Source of the DNA: an uncultured beta proteobacterium
GTDB taxonomy: Bacteria; Pseudomonadota; Gammaproteobacteria; Burkholderiales; Burkholderiaceae_C
DNA length: 64,000 nucleotides
Direction of reading: 5' to 3'
Assembly (NCBI GenBank): GCA_903886275.1
Contig: CAISLN010000040.1
Location: forward strand, 62,001-126,000
Of this stretch, positions 11,088 to 20,922 are shown one piece after another. Numbering within the stretch: the first letter of the stretch is position 1; the number at the start of each line of letters is the position of its first letter. The position numbers and the translations under genes are program-made. The notes below the pieces were generated by a model that was not told the DNA's origin, did not search any database, and saw only the letters and a program-made list of their open reading frames with translations.

Positions 11088-11111
11088 CAAATAGTACGAC
11101 CGTGCTATTTG
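11088..11111. promoter_or_regulatory. operator-like imperfect palindrome upstream of fadL-like gene
   Basis: caaatagtacgaccgtgctatttg, 20/24 positions self-complementary. Confidence 0.6.
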
Positions 11112-11329
11112 CACCCATGGATCATGCCTAGCTACGCAAATTTCCAAGAGAGGGTAAACACCGAACGGCGAAATTATTTGCGTGTACCTCCGACCGAAAA
11201 CAACAGCCACTGGACATTTGAACCGCAACTGTGTAACGCACGCCACGCCATGGTGCCCCACAGAAAGTTCGCTCAACAGGTGTAAACCCTCTCGCCTAAC
11301 TGTTTTGTTCCACGCATCATTTACCTATT

Positions 11330-11353
11330 CAAATAGCACGTTCGTTCTTTTTT
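11330..11353. promoter_or_regulatory. second operator-like site upstream of lipase-like gene
   Basis: caaatagcacgttcgttctttttt; shares AAAnAGnACGnnCGTnCTnTTT pattern with 11088-11111. Confidence 0.5.
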
Positions 11354-11376
11354 AAGAATCAATTGGGAGACATCGA

Positions 11377-12885
11377 ATGAAATTTGTGAAATCAACTTGG
11401 ACGGCCGTTGGCGCCTCGCTGCTGCTGGCAGCCTGCGGCGGCGGGGGTGGGGGCAATGCCGGCACCGAAACAGCCAATCCTGCGCGCGGACAACTGGTGC
11501 AAAGCCCGCCCATACGCACGGTCTCGCTAGGTGCCGCTGAATTCTCGGGGCAGTTGCAAGCGGCCGGCGCATCGGGGCAATTGCTGCTTCAACTGGCAAC
11601 CGGTTCTGCCACCGGCACGCTCCCTTGCGGAGTCGATGTGCAACACATCAAATACGGAACCGTGGGCGGCAAGGGTGAGGCCACGCAGGCCTCTGCCGCA
11701 CTGATGGTTCCTACCGGCCCCGGCGCCAATTGCTCTGGCGCTAGGCCCATCGTGCTGCACGCGCACGGCACCGCCGTGGAGCGGCGCTACAACATGGCGG
11801 ACTTTGCCGACACCACCAACCCGGCACACAGTGAGCAAACCCTTGTCGCCTCGCAGTTGGCGGCCAAGGGCTTCATCGTGGTGGCGCCCAACTATGCGGG
11901 CTATGACAGTTCGCCCCTGCCCTACCACCCCTTCTTGGTGGCCGATCAACAGTCCAAGGACATGATAGACGCACTGACCGCAGCCAGGGCGGCGCTTCCC
12001 ACTTTGATAGCGCCGGTGTCCGACAACGGCAAGCTGTTTATCACCGGCATTTCGGAGGGTGGATTTGTCGCCATGGCCACGCTCAAGGCGATGCGCGCGC
12101 TCAACATGACAGTGACCGCGACCGCCCCGTTGGAGCCAGTGAGCGCGGCACTGAACTACGGCGACTACATCATGTCGGGTCACGTCCCCGTAGCGAGCAC
12201 CTTGCTATTGCCCATGCTGCTCAATGGATACCAAAAGACCTACGCCACCCTGTACCGAACTCCCGCCGATTACTACACGTCAACTTACTCAGCCGGCATC
12301 GAAGCCGCCTTTCCCGGCACCTACACCTTCGATACGCTGGTCTCCAGCAATACCGTACCGTTAGCGGCGCTGTTCTCGGGTGGTGCTGCGACCACCCCTG
12401 CGGCGTTTGCGCCCCTCTTTGCAGGCGGCGTGGGTGCAGGCAACCTGATTACCGACTCGGCACGCAATGCCTACCTGGCCGACATAGCGAATGCCACACC
12501 AACACATCCCTTGCGTGCCGCGCTCAAGGCCAACGACATGCTGTCGCTTGGCGTTGACAAGCCCATGTTGCTCTGTGGTGGAGCACAAGACCCGACCGTC
12601 TTCTTTTCGGTGAATGCAGAAGCATCGGCCATTGCCTTGGCTGGCAATCCCTATGTCAGCATTCTGGATCTGGAAAACAGCTATCCCCTGACCAGCGGCA
12701 TGGCCACCGTCACCAAGGCTACAGGTGCAGCCATCACCGCGCTGCAAGCGGGTTTCCAGCAGACAAAGGCTGCGACACAGGCTGCCGCACCTTCGGACCC
12801 ACTGGCCGTGGTCGTGGCCTATCACGGCAAACTAGCGCCCCCGTTCTGCGTCGCCGCGGCAAGCGGCTACTTCGCCAACTTCTAA
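11377..12885 (+). CDS. secreted lipoprotein, alpha/beta hydrolase (lipase/esterase-like)
   Basis: Lipobox LLLAACGGGGGG; nucleophile elbow GISEGG; HAHGT and VAPNYAGYDSS segments. Confidence 0.78.
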   Translation: MKFVKSTWTAVGASLLLAACGGGGGGNAGTETANPARGQLVQSPPIRTVSLGAAEFSGQLQAAGASGQLLLQLATGSATGTLPCGVDVQHIKYGTVGGKGEATQASAALMVPTGPGANCSGARPIVLHAHGTAVERRYNMADFADTTNPAHSEQTLVASQLAAKGFIVVAPNYAGYDSSPLPYHPFLVADQQSKDMIDALTAARAALPTLIAPVSDNGKLFITGISEGGFVAMATLKAMRALNMTVTATAPLEPVSAALNYGDYIMSGHVPVASTLLLPMLLNGYQKTYATLYRTPADYYTSTYSAGIEAAFPGTYTFDTLVSSNTVPLAALFSGGAATTPAAFAPLFAGGVGAGNLITDSARNAYLADIANATPTHPLRAALKANDMLSLGVDKPMLLCGGAQDPTVFFSVNAEASAIALAGNPYVSILDLENSYPLTSGMATVTKATGAAITALQAGFQQTKAATQAAAPSDPLAVVVAYHGKLAPPFCVAAASGYFANF

Positions 12886-12903
12886 TCAGACGGAGTCAGC
12901 AAC

Positions 12904-13602
12904 ATGAAAAACAATTTCTTCTCTCTGTCCACCATCGCAACGGGTGCCCTGCTGGCCACCGGGGCTGCCAGCGCCCAATACACGGTGCAACTGGGCTTTG
13001 CCAATGTGGATCTGGGCGCGAGTGCGAACGCCACCAGCGGACCTTTTCTGCCGGCCAACACCACCAGCCTGAACATGCGGGCACAACAAACACTTTTCTT
13101 CAGCTTTGCGCGTGAGATCAATGACAACTGGGATGTGCAACTCTCGCTGGGCTATCCGCCCACCCACGATGTCACCCTGAAGGTCCTCATGCCGGGCAAC
13201 TTGCCACCCAGCGCGGCCTCCAAGGACGGGCAGCTGATTGGCACCGTGCGCCAGATTGCGCCCACCCTGTTTGCCAACTACAAGTTTGGCGAGGCATCGG
13301 ATAAGCTGCGTCCCTTTGTGGGCATAGGCATCAACTACACGGCGTTTGACCAGGCCAACTCCACGGCGCTGTTCAACCAATTCAGCGGTGGTACGACGAA
13401 CAACAAACTGAGCGACTCATGGGGCCTGGCCGCGCAGTTGGGTGCCGTCTACAAGCTCGATGGCCCATGGTCGGTGTCGGGTACCTGGTCTAGCGCCGAC
13501 GTCAAATCCACGCTGACCAACAACACCTATGGCGTGGAGCGCAAGACGGACATCCAATTCAACCCTTCCGTGTTCATACTGGCTGTGGGCTACAGTTTCT
13601 AA
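12904..13602 (+). CDS. OmpW family outer membrane protein
   Basis: Signal peptide; NWDVQLSLGYPPTHDVTLK, RPFVGIGINYTAF, C-terminal VGYSF. Confidence 0.9.
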   Translation: MKNNFFSLSTIATGALLATGAASAQYTVQLGFANVDLGASANATSGPFLPANTTSLNMRAQQTLFFSFAREINDNWDVQLSLGYPPTHDVTLKVLMPGNLPPSAASKDGQLIGTVRQIAPTLFANYKFGEASDKLRPFVGIGINYTAFDQANSTALFNQFSGGTTNNKLSDSWGLAAQLGAVYKLDGPWSVSGTWSSADVKSTLTNNTYGVERKTDIQFNPSVFILAVGYSF

Positions 13603-13620
13603 GCCCTCAGACCCCACAGA

Positions 13621-13648
13621 AAAAAGGGCCACGCGAGTGGCCCTTTTT
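13621..13648. terminator. bidirectional terminator between ompW-like gene and purC
   Basis: aaaaagggccac-gcga-gtggcccttttt. Confidence 0.9.
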
Positions 13649-13666
13649 CGTGGGAACAAAAACCGC

Positions 13667-14572
13667 TCAGGCCGTCAGTCGCTGCAAGGCTTCTTGGTAC
13701 TTGGCGGCGGTCTTGGCGATCACCGCATCGGGCACACGCGGGGCCGGTGGGGTCTTGCTCCAGGGCTTGCCGTCCACCTGGGCCTGCTCCAGCCAGTCGC
13801 GCACAAACTGCTTGTCGTAGCTCGGCGGGTTGGTGCCCTCTTGGTAACTCTCTTGCGGCCAGAAGCGCGAGGAGTCGGGTGTGAGCACCTCGTCCATCAG
13901 CGTGAGCGTGCCGTCCTGGTCCAGACCGAACTCAAACTTGGTGTCGGCAATGATGATGCCCTTCTGTAGCGCGAACGCGGCAGCGGTCTGGTAGATGCGG
14001 ATACTGAGGTCGCGAATTTGCGTGGCCAACTCCAGCCCTATCATCTCCACGGTTTGCTCGAAGGTGATGTTCTCGTCATGGTCGCCCACAGCCGCCTTGG
14101 CCGCTGGCGTGTAGATCGGCTCGGGCAGCTTGGAGGCGTTCTTCAAACCGGCGGGGAGCTTCACGCCGCAGACCGCACCGTTCTCCTGGTATTCCTTCCA
14201 ACCGCTACCGGCCAGGTAACCGCGCACCACGGCCTCCACCGGCAAGGGCTTGAGGCGCTTGACCAGCATGGAGCGGCCTGTGACCTGCGCCACCTCAGAC
14301 GGCAGCACCACGCTCTCGGGCGCGTCACCGGTGAGGTGGTTGGGGCAAATGTTGGCGCCGTTGGGGCCGAGCTTCTCGAACCAGAACAGGGCCATTTGCG
14401 TCAGCAACACACCCTTGCCGGGAATGGGCTCGCCCATGATGACGTCGAAGGCCGAGAGGCGGTCGCTCGCCACCATCAGAATGCGGTCGTCGCCCACCGC
14501 GTAGTTGTCGCGCACCTTGCCACGGGCAAGCAGGGGCAGGGAAAGGGAAGAGGTGTGTACTACAGCGGTCAT
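13667..14572 (-). CDS. purC: phosphoribosylaminoimidazole-succinocarboxamide synthase
   Basis: [33 protein letters not shown]. Confidence 0.96.
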   Translation of the reverse strand: MTAVVHTSSLSLPLLARGKVRDNYAVGDDRILMVASDRLSAFDVIMGEPIPGKGVLLTQMALFWFEKLGPNGANICPNHLTGDAPESVVLPSEVAQVTGRSMLVKRLKPLPVEAVVRGYLAGSGWKEYQENGAVCGVKLPAGLKNASKLPEPIYTPAAKAAVGDHDENITFEQTVEMIGLELATQIRDLSIRIYQTAAAFALQKGIIIADTKFEFGLDQDGTLTLMDEVLTPDSSRFWPQESYQEGTNPPSYDKQFVRDWLEQAQVDGKPWSKTPPAPRVPDAVIAKTAAKYQEALQRLTA

Positions 14573-14586
14573 GGCATCCTGAAAGT

Positions 14587-14621
14587 AAAAAGGCCCGCCG
14601 CCCCGTCAGGGTGGCAGGCCT
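14587..14621 (-). terminator. terminator or leader hairpin between fba and purC
   Basis: aggcccgccgccccgtcagggtggcaggcct stem-loop followed on - strand by T5. Confidence 0.6.
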
Positions 14622-14650
14622 GCGATTATCGCAAAGCGTGGGAGCCTAAG

Positions 14651-15715
14651 TTACTGCACCACTTGTTTGAGTTCACCCTTGGCGTAGCGCGCAGCCACCA
14701 CCGACAGGCTGTCGCCCTTGATCTTGCTGCCCTGGCCTTCGCAACCGAACTCGACATAGCGCTGCTTGCAAATGCCCATGGCGGCTTCGCGGGCGGGCTT
14801 GAGCCAGTCGCGGGCGTCGAACTTTTCGGGGTTCTCGAACAGGAACTTGCGCACGGCGGCGGTCATGGCCAGGCGGATGTCGGTGTCGATGTTGATCTTG
14901 CGCACGCCGAATTGAATAGCCTTCTGGATTTCTTCGACCGGCACGCCGTAGGTCTCTTTCATCTTGCCGCCGTACTGGTTGATGATGGCCAGCAGGTCTT
15001 GCGGCACGCTGGAAGAGCCGTGCATCACCAAGTGGGTGTTGGGCAGGCGCTTGTGGATCTCCATCACCCGGTCAATCGCCAGGATGTCGCCCGTGGGCTT
15101 GCGCGTGAACTTGTAGGCGCCGTGACTGGTGCCGATGGCAATGGCCAGCGCATCGAGCTGGGTGCGCTGCACGAATTCGGCGGCCTGCTCGGGGTTGGTG
15201 AGCATTTGCTCGCGGGTCATGGTGGCGTCGGTGCCGTGGCCGTCTTCCTTGTCGCCCTTCATGGTCTCCAGGCTGCCCAGGCAACCGAGTTCGCCTTCGA
15301 CGGTCACGCCGGTGGCGTGCGCCATGGCGACCACCTTGGAGGTGACTGCAACGTTGTATTCAAAGCTGGCAATCGTCTTGCCGTCGCCCTCCAGGCTTCC
15401 ATCCATCATCACCGAGCTAAAGCCCAGGTTGATGGCGCCTTGGCAGATCTCGGGACTTTGGCCATGGTCCTGGTGCATGACCAAAGGGATGTGGGGATAG
15501 GCTTCAACAGCGGCCTGGATCAGGTGCTTGATAAAGGCTTCACCTGCGTATTTGCGAGCGCCGGCGCTGGCCTGCAAAATAACGGGTGCACCGACCGCGT
15601 CGGCCGCGGCCATTACGGCCTGCACCTGCTCCAGATTGTTGACGTTGAAAGCTGGTATGCCGTAGCCGTTGACTGCTGCATGGTCCAGCAGTTCGCGCAT
15701 GGAAACGAGTGCCAT
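14651..15715 (-). CDS. fba: class II fructose-bisphosphate aldolase
   Basis: [46 protein letters not shown]. Confidence 0.95.
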   Translation of the reverse strand: MALVSMRELLDHAAVNGYGIPAFNVNNLEQVQAVMAAADAVGAPVILQASAGARKYAGEAFIKHLIQAAVEAYPHIPLVMHQDHGQSPEICQGAINLGFSSVMMDGSLEGDGKTIASFEYNVAVTSKVVAMAHATGVTVEGELGCLGSLETMKGDKEDGHGTDATMTREQMLTNPEQAAEFVQRTQLDALAIAIGTSHGAYKFTRKPTGDILAIDRVMEIHKRLPNTHLVMHGSSSVPQDLLAIINQYGGKMKETYGVPVEEIQKAIQFGVRKINIDTDIRLAMTAAVRKFLFENPEKFDARDWLKPAREAAMGICKQRYVEFGCEGQGSKIKGDSLSVVAARYAKGELKQVVQ

Positions 15716-15866
15716 TGTTAACCCCTGAAAGTTGAAAATTGAGCGCGGCCACTTCTTGTAACCGCTCGGTAACTTTTACCGTGGGCGGATTCTACCGCCG
15801 CACTCCTTTTTGCCACAGCGATGCTTTCCAGCCATCTGCACTAGGTCAACAAAGCGCTTCGCCGAA

Positions 15867-17318
15867 TCACTGCACGCGGCAAATCTTCAACATATTGGTG
15901 CCGCCCGGTGCGCCCATGGGCTCGCCACAGGTGATGGCATAGACATCGCCGCTTTGCACAATGCCACGTTCCTTGAGGTGGGCCTCGGCCTGTTGCAAGG
16001 CGGTGTCGCGGTCGGCACTGGTGTCGATATACAAGGGCAGCACATTGCGGTACAGGGCCATCTTGCGTTGCGAGGCCACCTTGGAGGTGAGCGCGTAAAT
16101 CGGCACGCGAATCAGGTGGCGGCTCATCCACAGGGCGGTGGAGCCGCTATCGGTCATCGCCACAATCGCCTTGGCACCCAGGTGGTGGGCGGTAAACAGT
16201 GCCCCCATGGCAATGGTCTGGTCAATGCGATCGAAGGTCTTGCCGCTGAAGTCGGCCTCGAGCTCAAAGTTTTCTTCGCGCTCTGCGGTGTGGCAGATAT
16301 TGGCCATCTCAATAATGGTTTCCAGCGGGTACTTACCGGCGGCGGTTTCGGCCGACAGCATCACCGCGTCGGTGCCGTCGAGCACGGCATTGGCCACATC
16401 GCTGACCTCGGCACGGGTGGGCACCGGGTTGGTGATCATGGACTCCATCATCTGGGTGGCGGTAATCACCACACGGTCGTGTTCGCGGGCCAGCTTGATC
16501 ATGCGTTTTTGCAAACCGGGCACCAGGGCGTTGCCCACCTCGACGGCCAGGTCGCCGCGCGCAACCATGATGCCGTCACTGGCAAGCAGGATTTCCAGCA
16601 GGCGGGGAATCGCTTCGGCGCGCTCGATCTTGGCAATCAGGCCGGGCTTGTGGCCGTACTCATGGGCCGCCACGTTGCAGAGTTGGCGCGCCATTTCCAT
16701 GTCGGTGGCGTTCTTGGGAAAGCTCACTGCCACATAGTCGGCCTGAAAGCTCATGGCGGTACGGATGTCGTCCATGTCCTTGGCGGTCAGGGCCGGTGCA
16801 GTCAGACCGCCGCCCTGTTTGTTGATGCCCTTGTTGTTGGACAACTCGCCGCCGAGCTTGACGGTGGTGTGCACCTGCTCGCCACGCACCGCATCGACCG
16901 TGATCACAATCAGGCCATCGTTGAGCAGCAGCACATCGCCGGCTTTCACCTCGCGCGGCAGCTCCTTGTAATCGAGACCCACGGCATCAATGTCGCCCAG
17001 CTCCACGCGCTGCGCATCCAGGATGAACTTCTGCCCCGGCTCCAAAAACACCTTGCCCTCAGCGAACTTGCCGACGCGGATCTTGGGGCCCTGCAGGTCG
17101 GCCATGATGGCCACTTCGCGCCCCGCACGCTTGGCAGCCTCGCGCACCAGACGGGCGCGGTCGATATGGTCCTGCGCCTTGCCGTGACTGAAGTTCAGGC
17201 GCACTACATTGACGCCGGCGCGAATCATCTGCTCCAGCAAGACAGGGTCGCTGGAAGCGGGCCCAAGGGTGGCAACAATTTTGGTGGCGCGGCGTGTCAT
17301 GGTGACGGTCTCCTTCAA
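15867..17318 (-). CDS. pyk: pyruvate kinase
   Basis: TKIVATLGPASSDP, VRLNFSHG, MVARGDLAVEVG, ATQMMESMI. Confidence 0.96.
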   Translation of the reverse strand: MKETVTMTRRATKIVATLGPASSDPVLLEQMIRAGVNVVRLNFSHGKAQDHIDRARLVREAAKRAGREVAIMADLQGPKIRVGKFAEGKVFLEPGQKFILDAQRVELGDIDAVGLDYKELPREVKAGDVLLLNDGLIVITVDAVRGEQVHTTVKLGGELSNNKGINKQGGGLTAPALTAKDMDDIRTAMSFQADYVAVSFPKNATDMEMARQLCNVAAHEYGHKPGLIAKIERAEAIPRLLEILLASDGIMVARGDLAVEVGNALVPGLQKRMIKLAREHDRVVITATQMMESMITNPVPTRAEVSDVANAVLDGTDAVMLSAETAAGKYPLETIIEMANICHTAEREENFELEADFSGKTFDRIDQTIAMGALFTAHHLGAKAIVAMTDSGSTALWMSRHLIRVPIYALTSKVASQRKMALYRNVLPLYIDTSADRDTALQQAEAHLKERGIVQSGDVYAITCGEPMGAPGGTNMLKICRVQ

Positions 17319-17493
17319 TGAATGTGGTGATTCTCACACGGAAGGCGCGCGCGCGCGGTTACAAGCTTGCATCAACATGGCGCACACCATGCGACAATAA
17401 AAGAACACTCTCATACCCGATGCCCCCTTTTGCAACCACGTCACTCTCAGGCGGCCATCCTTTGCTGCGGCGTTTGCTTGCGCGTTCGTCGGG

Positions 17494-18474
17494 TTGCGGG
17501 GCAACGCGATGATGGACATCGTGACGCCGGTGACCGATTTACTGGACAGTACGCATGGCAAACCCAAACTGTTGGTGGTGGACGACCAGCCCATCAACAT
17601 CCAGGTCATGTACCGCTGTTTTGCCGGCGACTACCAGGTTTTCATGGCCACCAATGGCGAACAGGCACTCGCCATCGCCAAGAACAATCCCCCAGACCTG
17701 ATACTGCTGGATGTGGTGATGCCGGGTCTGGATGGTTTTGAGGTCTGCAAGCGTCTCAAGACCGATGCAAGCACCAGCCACATACCGGTTATTTTTGTCA
17801 CCGCCCACACCGACCCGGCGCAGGAGACCCATGGTTTGAACCTGGGTGCGGTGGACTTCATCGCCAAGCCTGTGAATCCGGACGTGGTGCGGGCCCGCGT
17901 CAAGACCCACTTAACGCTGAAGTTCCAGTCGGACCTGTTGCGCAAGCTGGTCTTTCTGGATGGCCTGACCGGCGTCTTCAACCGCCGTTACTTTGACCAA
18001 CAGATCACCACCGAGTGGGGCCGAGCCTCGCGCAACAATGCCCCGCTGGCGCTGATCCTTTTGGACGTGGATTTCTTCAAGTTGTTTAACGACCGTTATG
18101 GCCACCAGGCGGGCGACGACGCGCTGCGCATGGTGGCGCAATCGATCAAGGCCTGCCTGCGCCGCCCGGCCGATCTGGTGGCGCGTTACGGTGGTGAAGA
18201 GTTCGCCTGTATTTTGCCGGAGACCTCGCACGAGGATGCCTTGCTGATTGCCCACGAACTGGAGCGCAAGGTGCGAGAACTGGCATTGCCCCACACCACT
18301 TCATCGGTTGATGGTGTGCTCACCATCAGTATCGGCCTGGCCACGCGGTCGGCCGATGGCGATGGCGAGGCCGACGTAAACGCCCTGATCGGCCTGGCCG
18401 ACAACATGTTGTACGAAGCCAAGCGCAACGGACGCGGCTGCGTCTGCGGCGCGGTACTGGCCAAGGTCGCCTAA
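17494..18474 (+). CDS. response regulator with GGDEF domain (diguanylate cyclase)
   Basis: REC domain LLVVDDQPINIQV..DLILLDVVMPGLDGFEV; GGEEF active site; upstream RPAD fits an RxxD I-site. Confidence 0.93.
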   Translation: MRGNAMMDIVTPVTDLLDSTHGKPKLLVVDDQPINIQVMYRCFAGDYQVFMATNGEQALAIAKNNPPDLILLDVVMPGLDGFEVCKRLKTDASTSHIPVIFVTAHTDPAQETHGLNLGAVDFIAKPVNPDVVRARVKTHLTLKFQSDLLRKLVFLDGLTGVFNRRYFDQQITTEWGRASRNNAPLALILLDVDFFKLFNDRYGHQAGDDALRMVAQSIKACLRRPADLVARYGGEEFACILPETSHEDALLIAHELERKVRELALPHTTSSVDGVLTISIGLATRSADGDGEADVNALIGLADNMLYEAKRNGRGCVCGAVLAKVA

Positions 18475-18541
18475 CTTTCGCAGCCACGCACTACGCGCAG
18501 CGTGGGGGCCATGTTTTGCCGCCGTGCTGACCCGTATTTGA

Positions 18542-19588
18542 TCAGGCGCGCGAATCGAACTGCAAAATCGCCCGGGCGATCTGCTCCAGGGGCAGTATCT
18601 CGTCCACCGCCTGCAGCTTGATGGCCTCCATGGGCATGCCAAACACCACGCAGCTTGCCTCATTCTGCGCAATCGTGCGGGCGCCGCCGTCGTGCAGGAT
18701 CTTCATGCCGCGCGCGCCATCGTCCCCCATGCCGGTCAGGAGGATCGCCAAGGCATCGCGCCCCGCCACCTCGGCGGCCGACTTGAACAGCACATCCACC
18801 GAAGGCTTGTGGCGGTTGACGGGCGGGCCGTCCAGCACATGCACATGGTATTGGCCCGACACCTTGCGCAACTGCATGTGCAGCCCACCGGGCGCAATCA
18901 GCGCCAACCCGCGCTCAAGGCGGTCGCCGTCCTTGGCCTCGCGCACTTGCATGGCGCACAGTGCGTTCAGGCGCTGGGCAACCATGGCGGTAAATTTTTC
19001 CGGCATGTGCTGGGTGATGGCGATGCCCGGGGCATCGGCCGGCAGGTGGGTCAGCACCAGCTCCAAGGCCTGGATGCCTCCGGTGGAACTGCCGATCACC
19101 ACCGGCTTGTTCATGGCAAAGGCATGCACTTCTGCACGGCCGGGCGCAAGCTTCGCGGCGAACCCTTGCTGCAGGGCCACGCGCGCCCGGGGCCGGGAGC
19201 GCGCTGCGGTCTTGAGGGCCTGAATCATGTCGCGCCGCGAATCGTCCAGGTACTGCTTGAGCCCGAGCTTGGGCTTGGCCATGACGGAGATGGCGCCGGC
19301 CGATAGCGCCTCGATCGCGACCCGGCTGCCCTCGGTGGACAGGGTGGAGCAGATCACCGTGGGAATCGGGTGCGTCGCCATGATCTGGCGCAAAAAGGTC
19401 AAGCCGTCCATGCCCGGCATTTCAATGTCCAGCAGCAGCACGTCGGGCGTGGTTTTGCGGATCGCCTCCATCGCAAGCAGGGGGTTGGGCGCGCTGCCCA
19501 CGAGTTCGATATCGGCGTTGCCGGCCAACATATGGGCCAGCGCCTGGCGCACGATGGCCGAGTCATCGACCACAAATACCTTAACCAC
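18542..19588 (-). CDS. cheB: chemotaxis protein-glutamate methylesterase/deamidase
   Basis: VVKVFVVDDSAIVRQAL, DVLLLDIEMPGMDGLTFL, VVIGSSTGGIQAL. GTG start at 19588 preferred over ORF start 19627; overlaps cheD end. Confidence 0.93.
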   Translation of the reverse strand: MVKVFVVDDSAIVRQALAHMLAGNADIELVGSAPNPLLAMEAIRKTTPDVLLLDIEMPGMDGLTFLRQIMATHPIPTVICSTLSTEGSRVAIEALSAGAISVMAKPKLGLKQYLDDSRRDMIQALKTAARSRPRARVALQQGFAAKLAPGRAEVHAFAMNKPVVIGSSTGGIQALELVLTHLPADAPGIAITQHMPEKFTAMVAQRLNALCAMQVREAKDGDRLERGLALIAPGGLHMQLRKVSGQYHVHVLDGPPVNRHKPSVDVLFKSAAEVAGRDALAILLTGMGDDGARGMKILHDGGARTIAQNEASCVVFGMPMEAIKLQAVDEILPLEQIARAILQFDSRA

Positions 19589-20096
19589 CCTGTGCGCTCC
19601 CGGCTGGCTCTGGCAGCACGGTTTCAACCACCGGCGCTTGGGGCCCCACGGTCCAGCTCACCTTGCGGTAACCGTTGCCGCCCAGACACTGGTCCACGAT
19701 AACCACGCCATGGGCCTGCAGGTAATGCAACACCCAGTCCACATTGTTGGCGCCCACATGCCTTTCCCGAAACAGGTGGGGAAACATATTGCCGCCGCCA
19801 AACACATAGGCCTGGCACATGCGCGGGTTGATGCCCAAGGCCCGCAGCCGGGTAAACATCTCGTGCATGGCCACCACGCCATAGGCCGTGTTGTGGCGGT
19901 TGTCGGCAGGGGGCGTGCCCACATGCACGATATGGCACATGCTCGCCACGGTGCGCCGCGGATCGGTCAGGATGACGGCCACGCAAGAACCCAGCAGGGT
20001 CTTGAACTGCGCACCGGCCAGCCCCAAGCTCACATCACCGGGCATCAGCTCGACCGGGCTGTCAGGCTTGGCGGGCGACTTCATCACAGTTGCCAT
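19581..20096 (-). CDS. cheD: chemotaxis glutamine deamidase
   Basis: LGSCVAVILTDPRRTVASMCHIVH, VFGGGNMFPHLF, lies between cheR and cheB. Confidence 0.9.
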   Translation of the reverse strand: MATVMKSPAKPDSPVELMPGDVSLGLAGAQFKTLLGSCVAVILTDPRRTVASMCHIVHVGTPPADNRHNTAYGVVAMHEMFTRLRALGINPRMCQAYVFGGGNMFPHLFRERHVGANNVDWVLHYLQAHGVVIVDQCLGGNGYRKVSWTVGPQAPVVETVLPEPAGSAQGG

Positions 20097-20097
20097 T

Positions 20098-20913
20098 TCA
20101 GAGCTTTCGAAACGCGCCGGGGATCACGGTTTGCAAGGGGGTCTTGCAAGGCACGCGGCCCTCGGCGGTGCCCAGGAAAAACAGGCCACCGGGCTTGAGC
20201 AACTCCAACACCCGGTCCGCCACATCGACCTTGGTTGCCGGGTCAAAGTAGATCAGTACGTTGCGCAAAAAAATCACATCAAAGGGCCCCAGGCCGTCAA
20301 AGGGTTTGCACAGGTTGAGTTGCCCAAACTGCACGCGCTGGCGGACCTTGTCCTGCAACAGCACCTGGCCATCGCAAGGCCCTTCACCGCGCAGACAGTA
20401 GCGCTTGAGCCGCTCGCTTGTCACGGCGCGCAGACGGTCTTGCGCAAACACCGCCTCCTTGGCGCTGAGCAGCACGCGGTGGCTGATGTCGGTGGCCAGG
20501 ATCGACCAATCCCCACCGATCCGCCCGGCCACCTGCAAGTCGAGCAGCAGCATGGCCGTGCTGTAGGCCTCGTCGCCAAAGGAGCTGGCCGCGCTCCAGA
20601 CCGAGAGCGCCGACTTATTGGCAAAGTGGGGCAGCTCCTGCTCCAGCAAGTCGTAGTGCTTGGGTTCGCGGAAAAAATAGGTCTCGTTGGTGGTGAGCAG
20701 GTCCACCGCCATCTGGAACTCTGCCGCCTGCGATTCGTCTTCCAGCATCGCGACGTAATCGGCAAAGCTGCCAAAGCCCATTTTTTGGATGCGTGGCGCC
20801 AGACGCGAATGGATGAGCGACTTCTTGGACGCGTTGTATGACAGGCCTGCGGCCTCGTACATCAGGTCGGCGATGCGCAAAAATTCCTGGTCGCTGAAGG
20901 CAAAATGGGTCAA
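20098..20913 (-). CDS. cheR: chemotaxis protein methyltransferase
   Basis: TTNETYFFREPKHYDLLEQELP, DVIFLRNVLIYFDPATKVDV. Confidence 0.94.
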   Translation of the reverse strand: MTHFAFSDQEFLRIADLMYEAAGLSYNASKKSLIHSRLAPRIQKMGFGSFADYVAMLEDESQAAEFQMAVDLLTTNETYFFREPKHYDLLEQELPHFANKSALSVWSAASSFGDEAYSTAMLLLDLQVAGRIGGDWSILATDISHRVLLSAKEAVFAQDRLRAVTSERLKRYCLRGEGPCDGQVLLQDKVRQRVQFGQLNLCKPFDGLGPFDVIFLRNVLIYFDPATKVDVADRVLELLKPGGLFFLGTAEGRVPCKTPLQTVIPGAFRKL

Positions 20914-20922
20914 GCAATGCCT

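Noticed and set aside
14018-15721. 567-aa + strand ORF across purC/fba
   Set aside because: Shadow ORF with no family resemblance.
15810-17321. 503-aa + strand ORF antisense to pyk
   Set aside because: Shadow ORF; pyruvate kinase is unambiguous on the other strand.
17345-17358. gcgcgcgcgcgc run upstream of the GGDEF gene (possible Z-DNA)
   Set aside because: Short dinucleotide run expected by chance in GC-rich DNA.
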